64,000 nucleotides of DNA from JADGQM01 sp964505935 (GTDB lineage Bacteria; Desulfobacterota; Syntrophobacteria; Syntrophobacterales; Syntrophobacteraceae), in NCBI GenBank assembly GCA_964505935.1, contig CAZDKX010000002.1:1-64000 (forward strand), read 5' to 3'. Made by a program: the position numbers and the translations under genes. Shown in pieces: positions 16,287 to 27,400 of this stretch (its first letter is position 1; each line of letters starts with the position of its first letter). The notes under the pieces were generated by a model. The model had not been told where the DNA came from. It ran no database searches and worked only from the letters and a program-made list of their open reading frames with translations.

Positions 16287-17018
16287 TCAGCTGCCTCCAG
16301 CTCCTCCTTCATAAAGCAGGCGCATGGCTTCACTGTAGGTCTGATCCACGCCGTAAATGAAGAATGGGGGCTTGATCCGCAATTCTTCACCAGCCCCTTT
16401 CATACTCTCCAGGCACACCAGGCAAGCTCCCGAAGCCACATGGGAGTATATCATCGTAAGTTGCCTCGGACTCAACCCATGCTCCTGCACCGCTGCCAGC
16501 AGGAAAGGCAGTCGCATTGCCGGATAGATAACCGACAGCCTTCCTCCATCGCCCAGCAGATGGCGGGCAGCTTTGCACACGTCCAGGACGGAGGCTGTCA
16601 CTTCGTGCCTGGCCACGGCGCGCTGGCGGTCGGGGTTGAGACGGCCGCTCTGAAGGCGCCGGTAGGGCGGATTACTGAGCACGAGGTCAAAGCTTGCCGC
16701 CGAATAACTCCCGGAGATCGTGCGGAAATCGCGCTCCTCAATGGCAACTTTGTCGCTGAATCGATTGGCGATAACGTTCTCCCGGGCCGTCGCTGCCAAC
16801 TCCGGCTGGATCTCCAGGCCCACAATCCGCTTTCCCAAGCCGCGATAGGCCAGCATCAGGGGGATCACCCCACACCCGGTCCCCAGATCGGCAATGCGGT
16901 CCTGTCGGTGCACTTTCGTGAGACCCGCCAGCAGCACCGCATCAATCGAAAACCGATAACCCTTTTTCGGCTGGTGGACGATCAACTTCCCATCGAAGAG
17001 CGTACTGCGCGTCAGCAC
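16287..17018 (-). CDS. tRNA1(Val) (adenine-37 N6)-methyltransferase-like (TrmN6/YfiC)
   Basis: This 243-residue class I SAM-dependent methyltransferase has motif I DLGTGCG (44-50), GLEIQPE, and the N6-adenine-type motif NPPY (116-119). It also has the TrmN6-like YRRLQSGRLNPDRQRAVARHE region. TrmN6 methylates A37 of tRNA-Val. The related PrmC/HemK family methylates glutamine, but the basic segment after NPPY favours TrmN6. The start is GTG. It lies 28 bp after the DUF1015 gene and 122 bp before the SDR gene, all on the same strand. The glycine-rich end (EGGAGGS) is unremarkable. Confidence 0.8.
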   Translation of the reverse strand: MLTRSTLFDGKLIVHQPKKGYRFSIDAVLLAGLTKVHRQDRIADLGTGCGVIPLMLAYRGLGKRIVGLEIQPELAATARENVIANRFSDKVAIEERDFRTISGSYSAASFDLVLSNPPYRRLQSGRLNPDRQRAVARHEVTASVLDVCKAARHLLGDGGRLSVIYPAMRLPFLLAAVQEHGLSPRQLTMIYSHVASGACLVCLESMKGAGEELRIKPPFFIYGVDQTYSEAMRLLYEGGAGGS

Positions 17019-17046
17019 CGACGATCAATCCTGCAAACAAGCCCCG

Positions 17047-18378
17047 TCAGGTGACGGCAAGAGGGTAGATGACGAGGCCGCTTCCGACCTTCGGGTAGAA
17101 ATAAGTGGCCTTATGGGGCATGATGAGGCCGGCACTGGCAACTTCCTGCACCTGCTCGATACGGGTCGGGTTGATGAAGAAGCCGGCCTCAAAGTCTCCT
17201 TCCTGCACTGCCGCAACAGCCTCCAGCAGGTCGTGTTTGAAATGAATGATGCGTTCGTTGGCCAAGAACGTATCCGATATTTCGAGCAGATGGCGAAGCA
17301 GCAAGCGGTCCAGGATCACCACGTCGAGCCGGTGCAGCAGTTTGTTGATCCCCCGCGCGGCAAGATAGGACGAGACCAGCTCGTGCCGGGCCCGGAGCAG
17401 GTACAGGGCATCCGCCTGCCGCCAGTACAGCCCGATCACTGTCTCCCCGGTCTCCCGGCCCTTCTCCAAATCCGCCCGCCACCGGTGCTGCCCCTCAGCG
17501 TTCACGGCATAGTCGCTGATGTCAAAATAGGCTAAGGCATCACGCAGGAAACCACGCGGTTCCCAGGGTCCCATGTGTTTTAGCAGCCGGTGGGTCGGAA
17601 GAATCACCAAACCGCCCTGATCGAGGTTGGACAGATACATCATCACGAATTCATAAGGGGCCTGTGGCGAGGAATTCCCGAAACGCCGATGCTGAAGGGC
17701 GCGATAGTTGAGAGCGGTCTCATAGCGATGATGCCCGTCCGCAATGAAGATGGGTTTTTCCAGCATGAGGGAATTCACCCGGTCGACGATCTCCGGGTTG
17801 ACCACCCGCCAGATCCGGTGCTCCATGCCTTCACGATCCGCAAAGGCAATGATGGGCGCTCGTTCTCTGCCAATCCTCAGGGTATGATCCACCACCATGG
17901 CTGGGTCGGAATAGAGAGCAAAGACCGGACTGAGATTGGCTTCACAGGCTTGCGTCAGGCTGAGTCGCTCATCCTTCACGGCCTGAAACGTTCGTTCGTG
18001 AGGGCGGACGAACCCCGAGCTGAAATCCTCCAAGCGCAGGGCACAGATGAATCCGTACCGGGTTTGGCGGACCTCGGGGGAGACCGCAAAGATCAGTTCA
18101 TAGTAGTAGACGGCCGGCTGTTCGTCACGCATCAAGACCTTCGCCCGCTGCCACTCGCGAAGGCTCCTGGCGGCACGGGTATGGGCGTTGTCGGATTCGG
18201 TATCCCGCGGGGTGGTTCTCCCCAGCTCCAGATGCACCATATTGTAAGGACTGATCTGATGGAAGAGCTCCTGATCCTTGGGAGAAATGACATCATACGG
18301 GGGAATCACCACGTCGGCCAGAGATGCAAGTTTTTCGGGATTGTAGCGCAAGCCGCAAAATGGCGCGATTTCTGCCAT
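17047..18378 (-). CDS. DUF1015 family protein
   Basis: This 443-residue protein begins with the DUF1015 hallmark PFCGLRYNPEKLASLADVVIPPYDVIS. It contains the conserved IADGHHRYETALNYR block and ends HKATYFYPKVGSGLVIYPL, also typical. The family is widespread in anaerobes and its biochemical function is not established; earlier SerC-linked names rest on neighbourhood. It is the first gene of a minus-strand group with trmN6-like, SDR and fabH. An AAGGTG site precedes the ATG. Confidence 0.88.
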   Translation of the reverse strand: MAEIAPFCGLRYNPEKLASLADVVIPPYDVISPKDQELFHQISPYNMVHLELGRTTPRDTESDNAHTRAARSLREWQRAKVLMRDEQPAVYYYELIFAVSPEVRQTRYGFICALRLEDFSSGFVRPHERTFQAVKDERLSLTQACEANLSPVFALYSDPAMVVDHTLRIGRERAPIIAFADREGMEHRIWRVVNPEIVDRVNSLMLEKPIFIADGHHRYETALNYRALQHRRFGNSSPQAPYEFVMMYLSNLDQGGLVILPTHRLLKHMGPWEPRGFLRDALAYFDISDYAVNAEGQHRWRADLEKGRETGETVIGLYWRQADALYLLRARHELVSSYLAARGINKLLHRLDVVILDRLLLRHLLEISDTFLANERIIHFKHDLLEAVAAVQEGDFEAGFFINPTRIEQVQEVASAGLIMPHKATYFYPKVGSGLVIYPLAVT

Positions 18379-18613
18379 GGTTCATTTCACCTTCACGTTG
18401 AGTAATCGTGCAGTCCCGGTTCAAATCCCCGAAAAGGAGTCTCCTGCTGAATACAGCCGTAAAGCGGCTTGATATCACATTTCGCCGCTTTTTACAAGCC
18501 TGATGACGATATGACGATATTTCGATGCCGTCGTCTCTTGTTGCGGCACGATGGCCGGTTGCCGGTCTCAGCCCAGCACCTGGAAAACAGGCAAAACGAG
18601 GCCAGTTAATTGA

Positions 18614-21600
18614 TCAACGTGCCTGTTTCGCTTGCCCACTGTCCAAGGTCTCCCTGACCAGTTTGGCAAGGGTTCTCAGGGAGAGCGGCTTCATGAGAAA
18701 CTTTTTGATTCCCACCCGCTTCGCTTCCTCTTCGGTAATCAGCTCACTGAAGCCGCTGCAGAGAATAATGGGAAGGTCGGGGCGGATTTTCAGGAGCTCT
18801 TTCGCCAGGTCTTTGCCGGTCATCCCCGGCATGGTCATATCGGTGATAACGAGATCGATGCGGGCGGGCTGCTCCCGAAAGATCGCCAGGGCCTCGGCAC
18901 TGCCCGTCGCCGGGACCACCTCATAGCCGAGTCCTTCAAGCATCTCCCGGCCCATATCGACCAGGATCGCCTGGTCATCCACAAACATCACCCGTTCTCT
19001 GCCTTCCGCAAGAATAGCGGCAGGGACCGCTGCTGATTCGGTCTCACGGTCGATGGCCGGGAGGTGGACGATAAAGGTGGAACCAGCACCGGTTTCGCTC
19101 TGAACGGTAATCGACCCCCCATAATCCTTGACAATGCCATAGACCACTGAAAGCCCCAGCCCGGTGCCTTCCTCCCGTTTCTTTGTGGTGAAGAAGGGAT
19201 CGAAAATCCTGCCGATGATTGCCGGTGGTATCCCCGTGCCGGTATCACGCACGGTGAGTTTCACATGCCTCCCTGGTCTCAGGTCCGGGTACAATGGGAG
19301 CATATCCGGTTTGATCTCTTCCGTGGTAAGCCTCACTTCGAGCACGCCGCCTCGCTCCCGCATGGCATGGGCCGCATTGGTGCACAGGTTCATCACAATC
19401 TGATAGATCTGGGTCGGATCTGCAAGGATGGTATCGACCCCGGCAGCGATCTGCGGGCGAATCTCGATGGTGGTCGGGAGGGTGGCACGGAGGAGTTTCA
19501 GGGCCTCCTGGATCAGGGAGCCAATGGCAATCGGCTTGACCTCTTTCTCCGCCCGGCGGCTGAAGACCAGAATCTGGGTCACCAAGTCGCGGGCCCGCTC
19601 ACTGGCATTCAACACGTGGTCCAGATAGCGCTGGAGCTCTCCCTGCGGAAACTTGCGCTTGGCCATTTCCGTGTAGCCGATGATGGCCGCCAGCAGATTG
19701 TTGAAGTCATGGGCAATGCCGCCTGCCAGGGTACCGATGGCCTCGATCTTCTGAGTCTGAATGAGCCGGCCTTCCAGCATCTTGCGCGTGGTGATGTCCT
19801 GGGCCGTACCTTCGTAGTAGAGCAGGGCCCCCTCACCGTCACGAACGGCGCGCAGGTTGAGGCTGATCCATACGACGCTTTGGTCTTTCCGATGGAACTG
19901 AACCTCGTATTCTCTCACCACGCCCCGCTCGTCAAGCAGGCGCAGAAGTTCATCCCGGCGGGCCGGTTCCACATAGAGCTGGCGCGATAGGTCGGTCACC
20001 ATCCTCATCAGCTCTTCCGGGGAATCGTAGCCCAGAATGTTGGCCAAGGCCAGGTTGGCGCTCAGGATGCGTCCTTCCCGGCTGGTCTGATAGATACCCA
20101 TGATGGCGTGTTCGAAGATGCCTCGATACTTCTCTTCCGCCCGCGCCAGCGCCTCTTCGGCTTCCCGCCGTGCGGTGATGTCATGGATGGATTGAATCGC
20201 TCCGACTACCGCCCCCTTGGAGTCGCGCAAAGCGCTGGCCGTACCCCGAAGATAGGCCTTGCCCCCCCTCAGGGCAGGGATATAGGTTTCACCGGTGAGC
20301 ACCGAGCCTCTCCTGTCCATGGTCACGTAACCCCTCTCCACCTGCTCATCAGGTTTCAGGACGAGGTCGATGATGATGGGTCTCCTGACTCCATAAAACG
20401 GCAGCGCATATTCGTAATCGCCCCTGCCCAGCATGTCGGCCGCCTTGACCCCGGTCATCTCCTCGATGGCCCGGTTCCAGGCAATGACCTTGCCTGCATT
20501 GTCAATGACAAAGGTGGCGTCCGGCAGAAAATCGATGATGTCGAGCAACTGCTGTCGGGATTCCTTGAGCTCCTCCTCCGACCTCTTCGTGTTCGTGATG
20601 TCTTCGAGGGTCTCAATAGCACCGACCATGCCCCCCTTATCGTTCCTGATGGCTGCCGCCGTGAAGCGCAGCCATTTCCCGCCCGCGCCAAGTTCAGGGA
20701 AGAAGGCCGTCGCCTCGTAAGCCTCATCCAGCAAGCTGGACTTGCTGCTCTCCCCGCCGTACCACTCGGGGATCAACGCCATGTCTTCGTCGACCAGCAA
20801 GTCCGCCATGCAGGGCCGCTGCTCCGGGTAGAACGCCTGCCACTGCTGTTCCGTGCCGACCATTTCCGCGGCCTTGAGCCCCGAGAGCTCCTCCAGGGCG
20901 CGGTTCCAATAGAGGACCTTATGGTCCCTGTCGATGACGAAGGCCGGAATGGAGAAACCCTGGATGAAACGGTGCAGTTTCTGCTCGCTGTCCCGCAGGG
21001 CCTCCGCCGCCTGATTGCGTTCGGCAATCTCCTCGACCAGTTCCACCGTTCGCTCACGAACCCGCGTCTCGAGCTCATCGCGGGCTTCCCGCAACTCCCT
21101 TTCCGCGCTTTTGCGCCGATGCGTGTTGACAAGGAGCACCAGGATGATCAGCACCAAGCCGGCAACGCCGACAAGGACGCTCCAGACCAGCCCTTTGTTG
21201 ACCGCATAGAACGACACCGGCTCATTGATGACGACGCTGTCGGGTGGCAGGTCGGATCGCTTGATGCCGTATCGCTCCATCCACTTATAGTCGAACATAT
21301 AGCGGGTCGGACACTCCCGGACCACAGGGATGCTCTCGACGCGCTCTCCCCGCAGAATCCGCAACGCGATTTGCCCCGCAAGGCGTCCCTGCTCGTAAGC
21401 ACTGGTCAGCATGCCCCCGATGATGCCATGTCCCAGATCGAAGTCCCAGGTGCCATAGATCGGGACTTTTGCCGTTTGCGCGATCGCCGCCATGCTCTCA
21501 TCATATTCGAATGCTCTGCCCTCCCGGTCGCGCGAGAAGAAGGAGTTCAGGATCAGGCTGTCCTCAGGCAACTTTGCCACGGCCTGCAGGAGTTCCGGCA

Positions 21601-22255
21601 TCGTCAAGTCCTGAAGAAATTCGAAATGGACCCGATCCTGAAAGCGAGGGACAATCTCCATGAATTCCTCGCGAACCCTTCTGCCCGTCGTGGTCGTATC
21701 ACTGATGAAAACCACCCGTCTGGTGCCGGGATGAAGCCTCAGCGCGAGCTGCAGCGTGGCCTGGAAATCAGCGCTCTCATTGATGCCGGTGTAAAGGGGC
21801 TGTCCCTTGAGGTCATCGTCGGAAAAGAAATTCACACCGCAAAAGACCACCGGCACGCGACCGAACACCTCGTCCCGATAGCGCACCAGAAACCACAGGG
21901 CGTCGTTATCCATCGCGATGATCAAATCAAAGGGCATATTTCGGAATTTGTGCTGCAAGAGACGCTGAAGTTGTTCAAAACACTGCTCGTCACTCACCCA
22001 CTTGGCACCCATGTATTCAATGTAGAGCTTGAGCTCATCTTGGAAAGGACCCAAGGTTTCGACGGCCCCGCGAGTTTCGTCGTCGGTCCATTTGTAGCCC
22101 TGGTTATAGGAATGGAGGATGAGGACATTCTTCCTGCTGTCGGCAAAGCTGTCGGCAACGAGGGACAGCGCCACCACCAGGAAGGCGGCACCTGCCAGGA
22201 ACATAGCCCTCAAACGATACTGCCGGGGACCGTAAAGGAACATAGTCACATCCAC
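18614..22255 (-). CDS. Hybrid sensor histidine kinase with periplasmic ABC-binding-like domain, three PAS domains and C-terminal receiver
   Basis: A 1213-residue membrane kinase. TM1 (about 17-37) leads to a periplasmic domain (about 43-340) resembling the ABC substrate-binding family PF04392 (KNVLILHSYNQGYKWT at its start). TM2 is near 352-374, followed by a coiled coil. Three PAS domains lie at about 430-830. HisKA (LAGGIAHDFNNLLAAI) has His near 846, then HATPase (GTGIPP, EGTGLGLSVVYGI). A receiver (about 1085-1203) has phospho-Asp near 1138 (VITDMTMPG). Start choice is weak: a GTG at 22255 or an ATG four codons later. It may sense an oligopeptide or small-molecule ligand. No output regulator is adjacent. 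Confidence 0.87.
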   Translation of the reverse strand: MDVTMFLYGPRQYRLRAMFLAGAAFLVVALSLVADSFADSRKNVLILHSYNQGYKWTDDETRGAVETLGPFQDELKLYIEYMGAKWVSDEQCFEQLQRLLQHKFRNMPFDLIIAMDNDALWFLVRYRDEVFGRVPVVFCGVNFFSDDDLKGQPLYTGINESADFQATLQLALRLHPGTRRVVFISDTTTTGRRVREEFMEIVPRFQDRVHFEFLQDLTMPELLQAVAKLPEDSLILNSFFSRDREGRAFEYDESMAAIAQTAKVPIYGTWDFDLGHGIIGGMLTSAYEQGRLAGQIALRILRGERVESIPVVRECPTRYMFDYKWMERYGIKRSDLPPDSVVINEPVSFYAVNKGLVWSVLVGVAGLVLIILVLLVNTHRRKSAERELREARDELETRVRERTVELVEEIAERNQAAEALRDSEQKLHRFIQGFSIPAFVIDRDHKVLYWNRALEELSGLKAAEMVGTEQQWQAFYPEQRPCMADLLVDEDMALIPEWYGGESSKSSLLDEAYEATAFFPELGAGGKWLRFTAAAIRNDKGGMVGAIETLEDITNTKRSEEELKESRQQLLDIIDFLPDATFVIDNAGKVIAWNRAIEEMTGVKAADMLGRGDYEYALPFYGVRRPIIIDLVLKPDEQVERGYVTMDRRGSVLTGETYIPALRGGKAYLRGTASALRDSKGAVVGAIQSIHDITARREAEEALARAEEKYRGIFEHAIMGIYQTSREGRILSANLALANILGYDSPEELMRMVTDLSRQLYVEPARRDELLRLLDERGVVREYEVQFHRKDQSVVWISLNLRAVRDGEGALLYYEGTAQDITTRKMLEGRLIQTQKIEAIGTLAGGIAHDFNNLLAAIIGYTEMAKRKFPQGELQRYLDHVLNASERARDLVTQILVFSRRAEKEVKPIAIGSLIQEALKLLRATLPTTIEIRPQIAAGVDTILADPTQIYQIVMNLCTNAAHAMRERGGVLEVRLTTEEIKPDMLPLYPDLRPGRHVKLTVRDTGTGIPPAIIGRIFDPFFTTKKREEGTGLGLSVVYGIVKDYGGSITVQSETGAGSTFIVHLPAIDRETESAAVPAAILAEGRERVMFVDDQAILVDMGREMLEGLGYEVVPATGSAEALAIFREQPARIDLVITDMTMPGMTGKDLAKELLKIRPDLPIILCSGFSELITEEEAKRVGIKKFLMKPLSLRTLAKLVRETLDSGQAKQAR

Positions 22256-22326
22256 GAACTCATTGGCTCGACCAACACACCAGCAGCCATGCCGGAATTA
22301 TCCGTCATTACCCTGCCTTCAGAAGA

Positions 22327-24426
22327 CTATCTCCCCTCCAGGACTTTCCGGATGATTCTGGTCATGTCAGCAATGACATAGGGCTTCATGACAAACGCGC
22401 GAATCCCTTCCTCCTCGGCCTGTTTTTCGTTGATCAGCTCACTGAAGCCGGTACAGAGGATGACCGGGATATCGGGCCGGATGTTCATGAGCTCCCGCGC
22501 AAGCTCGCTGCCCGTAAGGCCCGGCATGGTCATATCGGTGATGACCAGGTCGAAGGCGTCAGGCTGGGCCAGAAAGGTCTCGAGAGCGTCAAAGCTGTTC
22601 GTTTTGACACTGACCGTGTATCCCAGAGGTTCGAGCATTTCCTTGCCCAGGTCAACCATGTCTTCTTCATCGTCGACGAACAGGATTCGCTCATGGCCGG
22701 GAAGCAACGGAGCAGGCGTTTCCGAGCTTTGGGCAATCACCTGTTCAATCCGGGGGAACAGCACCTCGAACCTTGCTCCCCGGCCAGGCTCGCTTTGAAC
22801 AGTGATCGCCCCCCCGTAGCTCTTCACGATTCCCTGGACCACTGCCAGCCCCAGGCCAGTCCCTTCCCCCACTTCCTTGGTGGTGAAATAAGGTTCGAAG
22901 ATTCGCTCCTGTACCGTCGCCTCCATCCCGTAACCGGTATCGCTGACCGTCAGCTTCACATAAGGGCCTGGTTGAATGTCCCACGGGCGGGAAGCGAGGG
23001 AGGCAGGGATCAGCGTCTCCGACACCCTCACCGACAGGATGCCGCCGGTGGCGCGCATGGCATGAGCTGCATTGGTACACAGATTCATCAATACCTGGTG
23101 GATCTGGGTGGGATCGGCAAGAACACTGCCCTGCTCATTATCACCGGCAAGATTGTGGCGAATTTCGATGGTGGTAGGAAGGGAAGAGCGCAGCAGCTTG
23201 AGCGCCTCTTTGACAATGGGACCGATTTGCAGCGGTCTTCGCTCCTGCTCCCGCTGACGACTGAAGGCCAGGATCTGTTTGACCAAGTCGGTGGCCCGAT
23301 GGCTGGCCTTGAGCACCTGCTCGAGGTTGCGCCGAACCGGACTTTCCGGGGGAATCTTGGCATGGGCCATTTCCGTGTACCCCACGATGGCGGCAAGGAT
23401 GTTGTTGAAATCATGGGCAATGCCCCCGGCCAGCGTGCCGATTGCCTCCATCTTCTGCGCCTGGCGGAGCTCCCCTTCGAGCTTCACCTCATGGGTGATG
23501 TCCCGGTGAATGCCGACATAGTTGATGATTTCCCCGGAGATCTCCCGCACCGGCGAGGCCGTTGCTTCCACTTCATAGTAGGTGCCGTCCTTTTTCCTGC
23601 TGCTGTGCCGTCCCGACCACACTTCGCCCCCCACGAGAGTCTTGCGGATTTCGGCATAGTAGTGGTCTGCGTGCTTATCACTCTTGAGCATGCGGGTGTG
23701 CTGACCGATGATTTCGCTCTTGTCATAGCCGGTCATTTGTTCGAAAGCCGGGTTGGCATATTGAATGATCCAGTTGGTATCGGTGATAAAGATGCCCTCC
23801 GCCGACTGCTCGATCGCGGTCACCAGGCGCATGCGCTCCTTTTCCACACGCCTGTGCTCGCTGATCTCCGCCTCCAGGCGGGCATTGGCCTCAGCCAGTT
23901 CGACGGTACGCTCCGCGACCCTTCGTTCCAGCTCTGCATGGATCTTTTGAAGCGCCTCTTCCGCCCTCCGGCGCTCAGCGATCTGCCTCTCGAGCTCGCG
24001 ATTCTGCTCCTCCAGCGCCTTTTGAAGGCGCCGCAGCGTCAGGTGGGTGGCAATGCGAGCCAGGAGGTCCTCCGGGTCAAATGGTTTCGTGATGTAGTCC
24101 ACGCCCCCCGTCTCGAAGCCTTTGACCTTGTCAACGGCCTCGTCCAGCCCGCTGATGAAAATCACGGGGATTTTACATAGTTTCTCGTCGGCTTTCAGGC
24201 GGCGGCAGACTTCATAGCCGTTCATACCCGGCATGATCACGTCCAGGAGGACCAGGTCCGGCGCTTCAATGGCCACCGACCTCAGCGCCAGTTGACCATC
24301 GGCGGCCGGGCGCACCTGATAGCCGTGATGCCCAAGAAAGTCCGTCAGCAGCTTGAGGCTGCCCGGGGAATCGTCAACAACCAGGATTTGAGCCTGGCTC
24401 TTGTCACTGCCCTTACGACTGCTCAT
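22327..24426 (-). CDS. Hybrid histidine kinase with receivers at both ends
   Basis: A soluble 699-residue protein with no transmembrane segment. The N-terminal receiver (about 10-125) has phospho-Asp near 62 (LVLLDVIMPGMNG) and TKPF. A long coiled coil (about 130-200) and a PAS domain (about 205-320) follow. HisKA has His near 334 (LAGGIAHDFNNILAAI), then HATPase and a second receiver (about 575-690) with Asp near 632 (VITDMTMPG). The arrangement suggests a relay intermediate: the first receiver could take phosphate from a neighbouring membrane kinase. It lies between two hybrid kinases on the same strand with gaps of about 65-70 bp. AGGGGATAGAC precedes the ATG. Confidence 0.88.
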   Translation of the reverse strand: MSSRKGSDKSQAQILVVDDSPGSLKLLTDFLGHHGYQVRPAADGQLALRSVAIEAPDLVLLDVIMPGMNGYEVCRRLKADEKLCKIPVIFISGLDEAVDKVKGFETGGVDYITKPFDPEDLLARIATHLTLRRLQKALEEQNRELERQIAERRRAEEALQKIHAELERRVAERTVELAEANARLEAEISEHRRVEKERMRLVTAIEQSAEGIFITDTNWIIQYANPAFEQMTGYDKSEIIGQHTRMLKSDKHADHYYAEIRKTLVGGEVWSGRHSSRKKDGTYYEVEATASPVREISGEIINYVGIHRDITHEVKLEGELRQAQKMEAIGTLAGGIAHDFNNILAAIVGYTEMAHAKIPPESPVRRNLEQVLKASHRATDLVKQILAFSRQREQERRPLQIGPIVKEALKLLRSSLPTTIEIRHNLAGDNEQGSVLADPTQIHQVLMNLCTNAAHAMRATGGILSVRVSETLIPASLASRPWDIQPGPYVKLTVSDTGYGMEATVQERIFEPYFTTKEVGEGTGLGLAVVQGIVKSYGGAITVQSEPGRGARFEVLFPRIEQVIAQSSETPAPLLPGHERILFVDDEEDMVDLGKEMLEPLGYTVSVKTNSFDALETFLAQPDAFDLVITDMTMPGLTGSELARELMNIRPDIPVILCTGFSELINEKQAEEEGIRAFVMKPYVIADMTRIIRKVLEGR

Positions 24427-24491
24427 GTCTATCCCCTCCAGGCATCCATGGTGACCTTCTCACGGGTTTGAAGTCAGGTCGTCCCCGAGCT

Positions 24492-27400
24492 TCAATCCTC
24501 CTGCTCCAATAATCTCAGGAGGCCATGGTAATCCAGATTCTCCGTGACCGCCCGCAGGGCGGTACCCAGCAGAGCGTCTCTTTCGGAAATCCTCTCGATA
24601 ACCTCCATCGTCCGGACCATGTCCAACCGAAGCAGCGCATCATGCAGCTCCCTGCGCAACTCTCCGGGCAGCACCGCGAGTTGGGCGGCAGTCACTTCCG
24701 GTTCGGGCCGGCTGCGCTCTTCCTCAGTCTGATCCCGTTCGTAAAGATACTTCACCCCCAGGTGCTTCGCCATGAGCTCGAAGAGCTCCTCTTCGCGAAA
24801 GGGTTTGCGCACAAAATCATCACAGCCCGCCGCCAGGATCGGCTCGCGCTCCTCCTCCAGCGCCTGGGCGGTCAGCGCGATGACTACGAGCGATTTGCCC
24901 GCCTCCGTCGCCTTGAGCCGCCGGGTCGCTTCCAGACCATTCATCACGGGCATGCGCATATCCATCCAGATGAGATGCGGCTGAAACTCCTCGAACACCC
25001 TGATCGCTTCCTGACCATCAGCGGCTTCCCGCACTTCAAAGCCCACGTCTTCGAACAGGGTGACCATCAGCCGGCGACTTTCCTGCTGATCTTCGGCCAC
25101 CAGGATGCGGGGCGTGGCTTGCCCCGGTTCCAGGCCAATGACCATGCCCTTTTGCCGCTTTTCGATGAGCTCCGGCTGAGTGCCCTCCTGGATAGCGAGT
25201 TCCAGGCGGAACGTGCTGCCTTCCCCCACCCGGCTGGTGACGGAGATGTCCCCTCCCATCATACGGGCATACTCCCGACTGATAGCCAGCCCCAGGCCGG
25301 TGCCGCTTTCGCTCTGCCTGCCGCTTGCCGCTTGTTCGAAGTACTGGAACACCCGCTCCAGTTCGTCTTCAGCAATGCCGGTTCCCGTGTCCTTCACCTC
25401 TATCACCAGGCACATCCCGGTCGGAGTTTGCTCCCTTACCGCAAGGTGCATGAAAATGCCGCCGGCCAAGGTATATTTGACCGCATTTCCCAGCAGGTTG
25501 ACCAGGACCTGGCGCAATTTGTTTTCATCCACCATCACATAGCGCGGAAGATCATTGATGCCGGTCAGCTCGAACCACAGGCCCTTGGCATCGGTCCTCA
25601 CCCGAAACATGAGCTCCAGGTCCTTGAGCAACAAATGGAGATCGCAGTTACGGGGTTCGAGGGTAATCCGCTGGGCTTCGATCCGAGATATTTCCAGGAC
25701 ATCATTGATCAAGGCCACCAAATGCTCCCCGCTGCGATTGATGATATGCAGGTATTCCCGCTGTTGAGGGGGCAGCGCGGAGCTTCGCTGCAACAGTTGC
25801 GAATATCCCAGAATGGCATTCAAGGGGGTGCGCAGTTCATGGCTCATGTTGGCCAGAAAGACACTCTTGGCCCTGCTGGCCGCCTCGGCCCTTTCCTTGG
25901 CAACAGCCAGCTCGGCTGTACGCTCCTGCACTTTCACCTCGAGGGAGTCGTGCGCCCGCAGCAAGGCCTCCTCCGCCTGCTTACGCTTGGAGATGTCCTC
26001 CAGCAGTGCCAGCACGTAATCCATCGTGCCATCGGGATGGCGGACGCAGCCGACTGAAAGATTCGTGAAAATCACCACCCCGTCCTTGCGGACGAACCGT
26101 TTTTCCATGGTGTAATCGTCGATTTCCCCGGCCAGGAGTCGATCGAATTGGGCCACATCCAGCGGCAGATCATCTGGATAGGTCAGCTCCGCCCAGGTCA
26201 TACCCAACAGTTCGGCTCCCGAATAGCCCAGCATCTGGCAGATCTTGTCATTGACCTGCACCCACTTCTTTTCGGGTGAGGTGATCGCCATGCCGATCAG
26301 CTGGCGCTCGAAGAAGAGGCGCATCCGCTCCTCGCTTGTTTTCAGCGCAGCTTCGGCCCGTTTGCGGCGAGTGATGTCACGGAAGAAGATCAGCGCCCCA
26401 TCTTCATCGTGATAGCGGAAGGGGACCGCAGCCACCTCGACATCGATGGGGGAGCCATCCATTCTCACATAGACCTCATCGATCATCTCAACGGCCTTGC
26501 GTTCAGCAACAAGACTCTTGACCCGCTCGCGGATCAAAGCATGGAATGATGCGTGGATGCGATCGAAAGCCGAAGTCCCCAGCAGGCTGTCGGCGGAAGG
26601 TGCCCCCAGCAGGTTCACGGCTGTCGCATTGACATAGACAAATCGGTTGTTCGTCTGGATGTAGATGCCATCGGGGGCGTTTTCGACGAGCGTGCGGAAA
26701 TTCTCCTCACTCTTGGCAAGTGCCTCCTCCGCCCGTTTGCGCTCGGTAATGTCGGTCCCCACGCAAAGGATTTCCGTGAGCTTGCCCGAGGCATCCCGCA
26801 CCGGTTTGTTTGACCATGCCACCCAGATGCGCTCACCGTTGCGGCGCATGTTCTCATTCTCGCTCACCGCGTAATGCTCTGTGTTCTTCACCACATCGCT
26901 GAACAAAGCGCGAAGGTCGCGGCCCGAACTCTCGGTTTCGGGCATGATCGTGCCGACCAGATTTCTGCCGAGGATTTCCTCCTCGGCATAACCGTAGAAT
27001 CGCTGGGCAAATTCATTGAAGAAGGTGATGTTGCCCGCGGAATCGACCCGCAGGATAAGACTGTTGGCATTCTCCACGAGTTCTCGATACTGCTCTTCGC
27101 TCCTGCGCAACGCCTCGGCAGCCGACCGCCGGTGAAGGATATTCAGCATGAGAAGCACCACAAAGCCACTCAACCCCAGCAGCAACGCGGCTGTCGCCCA
27201 CACGAGAGGCTGGTATTTTTGGTAAAAGGAATCAGGGCGATTGACCAGGAGGGCACCCGGCGGAAGTTCGGAGAGGCCGATCTGAAACCTCACAAGTTGC
27301 TGATAGTCAAACATGCTCTGGTTGGCGTCCGTCCCCTTGACCACGGGAAGGTCCTCGGCCTTTTCCCCTTTCAGGATGCGGAGCGCCAACTCCGCTGCCA

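Noticed and set aside
18412..18434. tRNA T-arm-like text (GGTTCAAATCC) upstream of the DUF1015 gene
   Set aside because: The flanking bases do not form a 5-bp T-stem and no acceptor, D or anticodon stems can be built around it.
20108..22381. Very long (757-codon) open frame antisense to the first hybrid kinase
   Set aside because: It mirrors the codon structure of the kinase, has His/Arg/Gln-rich shadow composition and no domain. Similar antisense frames exist opposite ileS, groEL, PFK and the RND pump.
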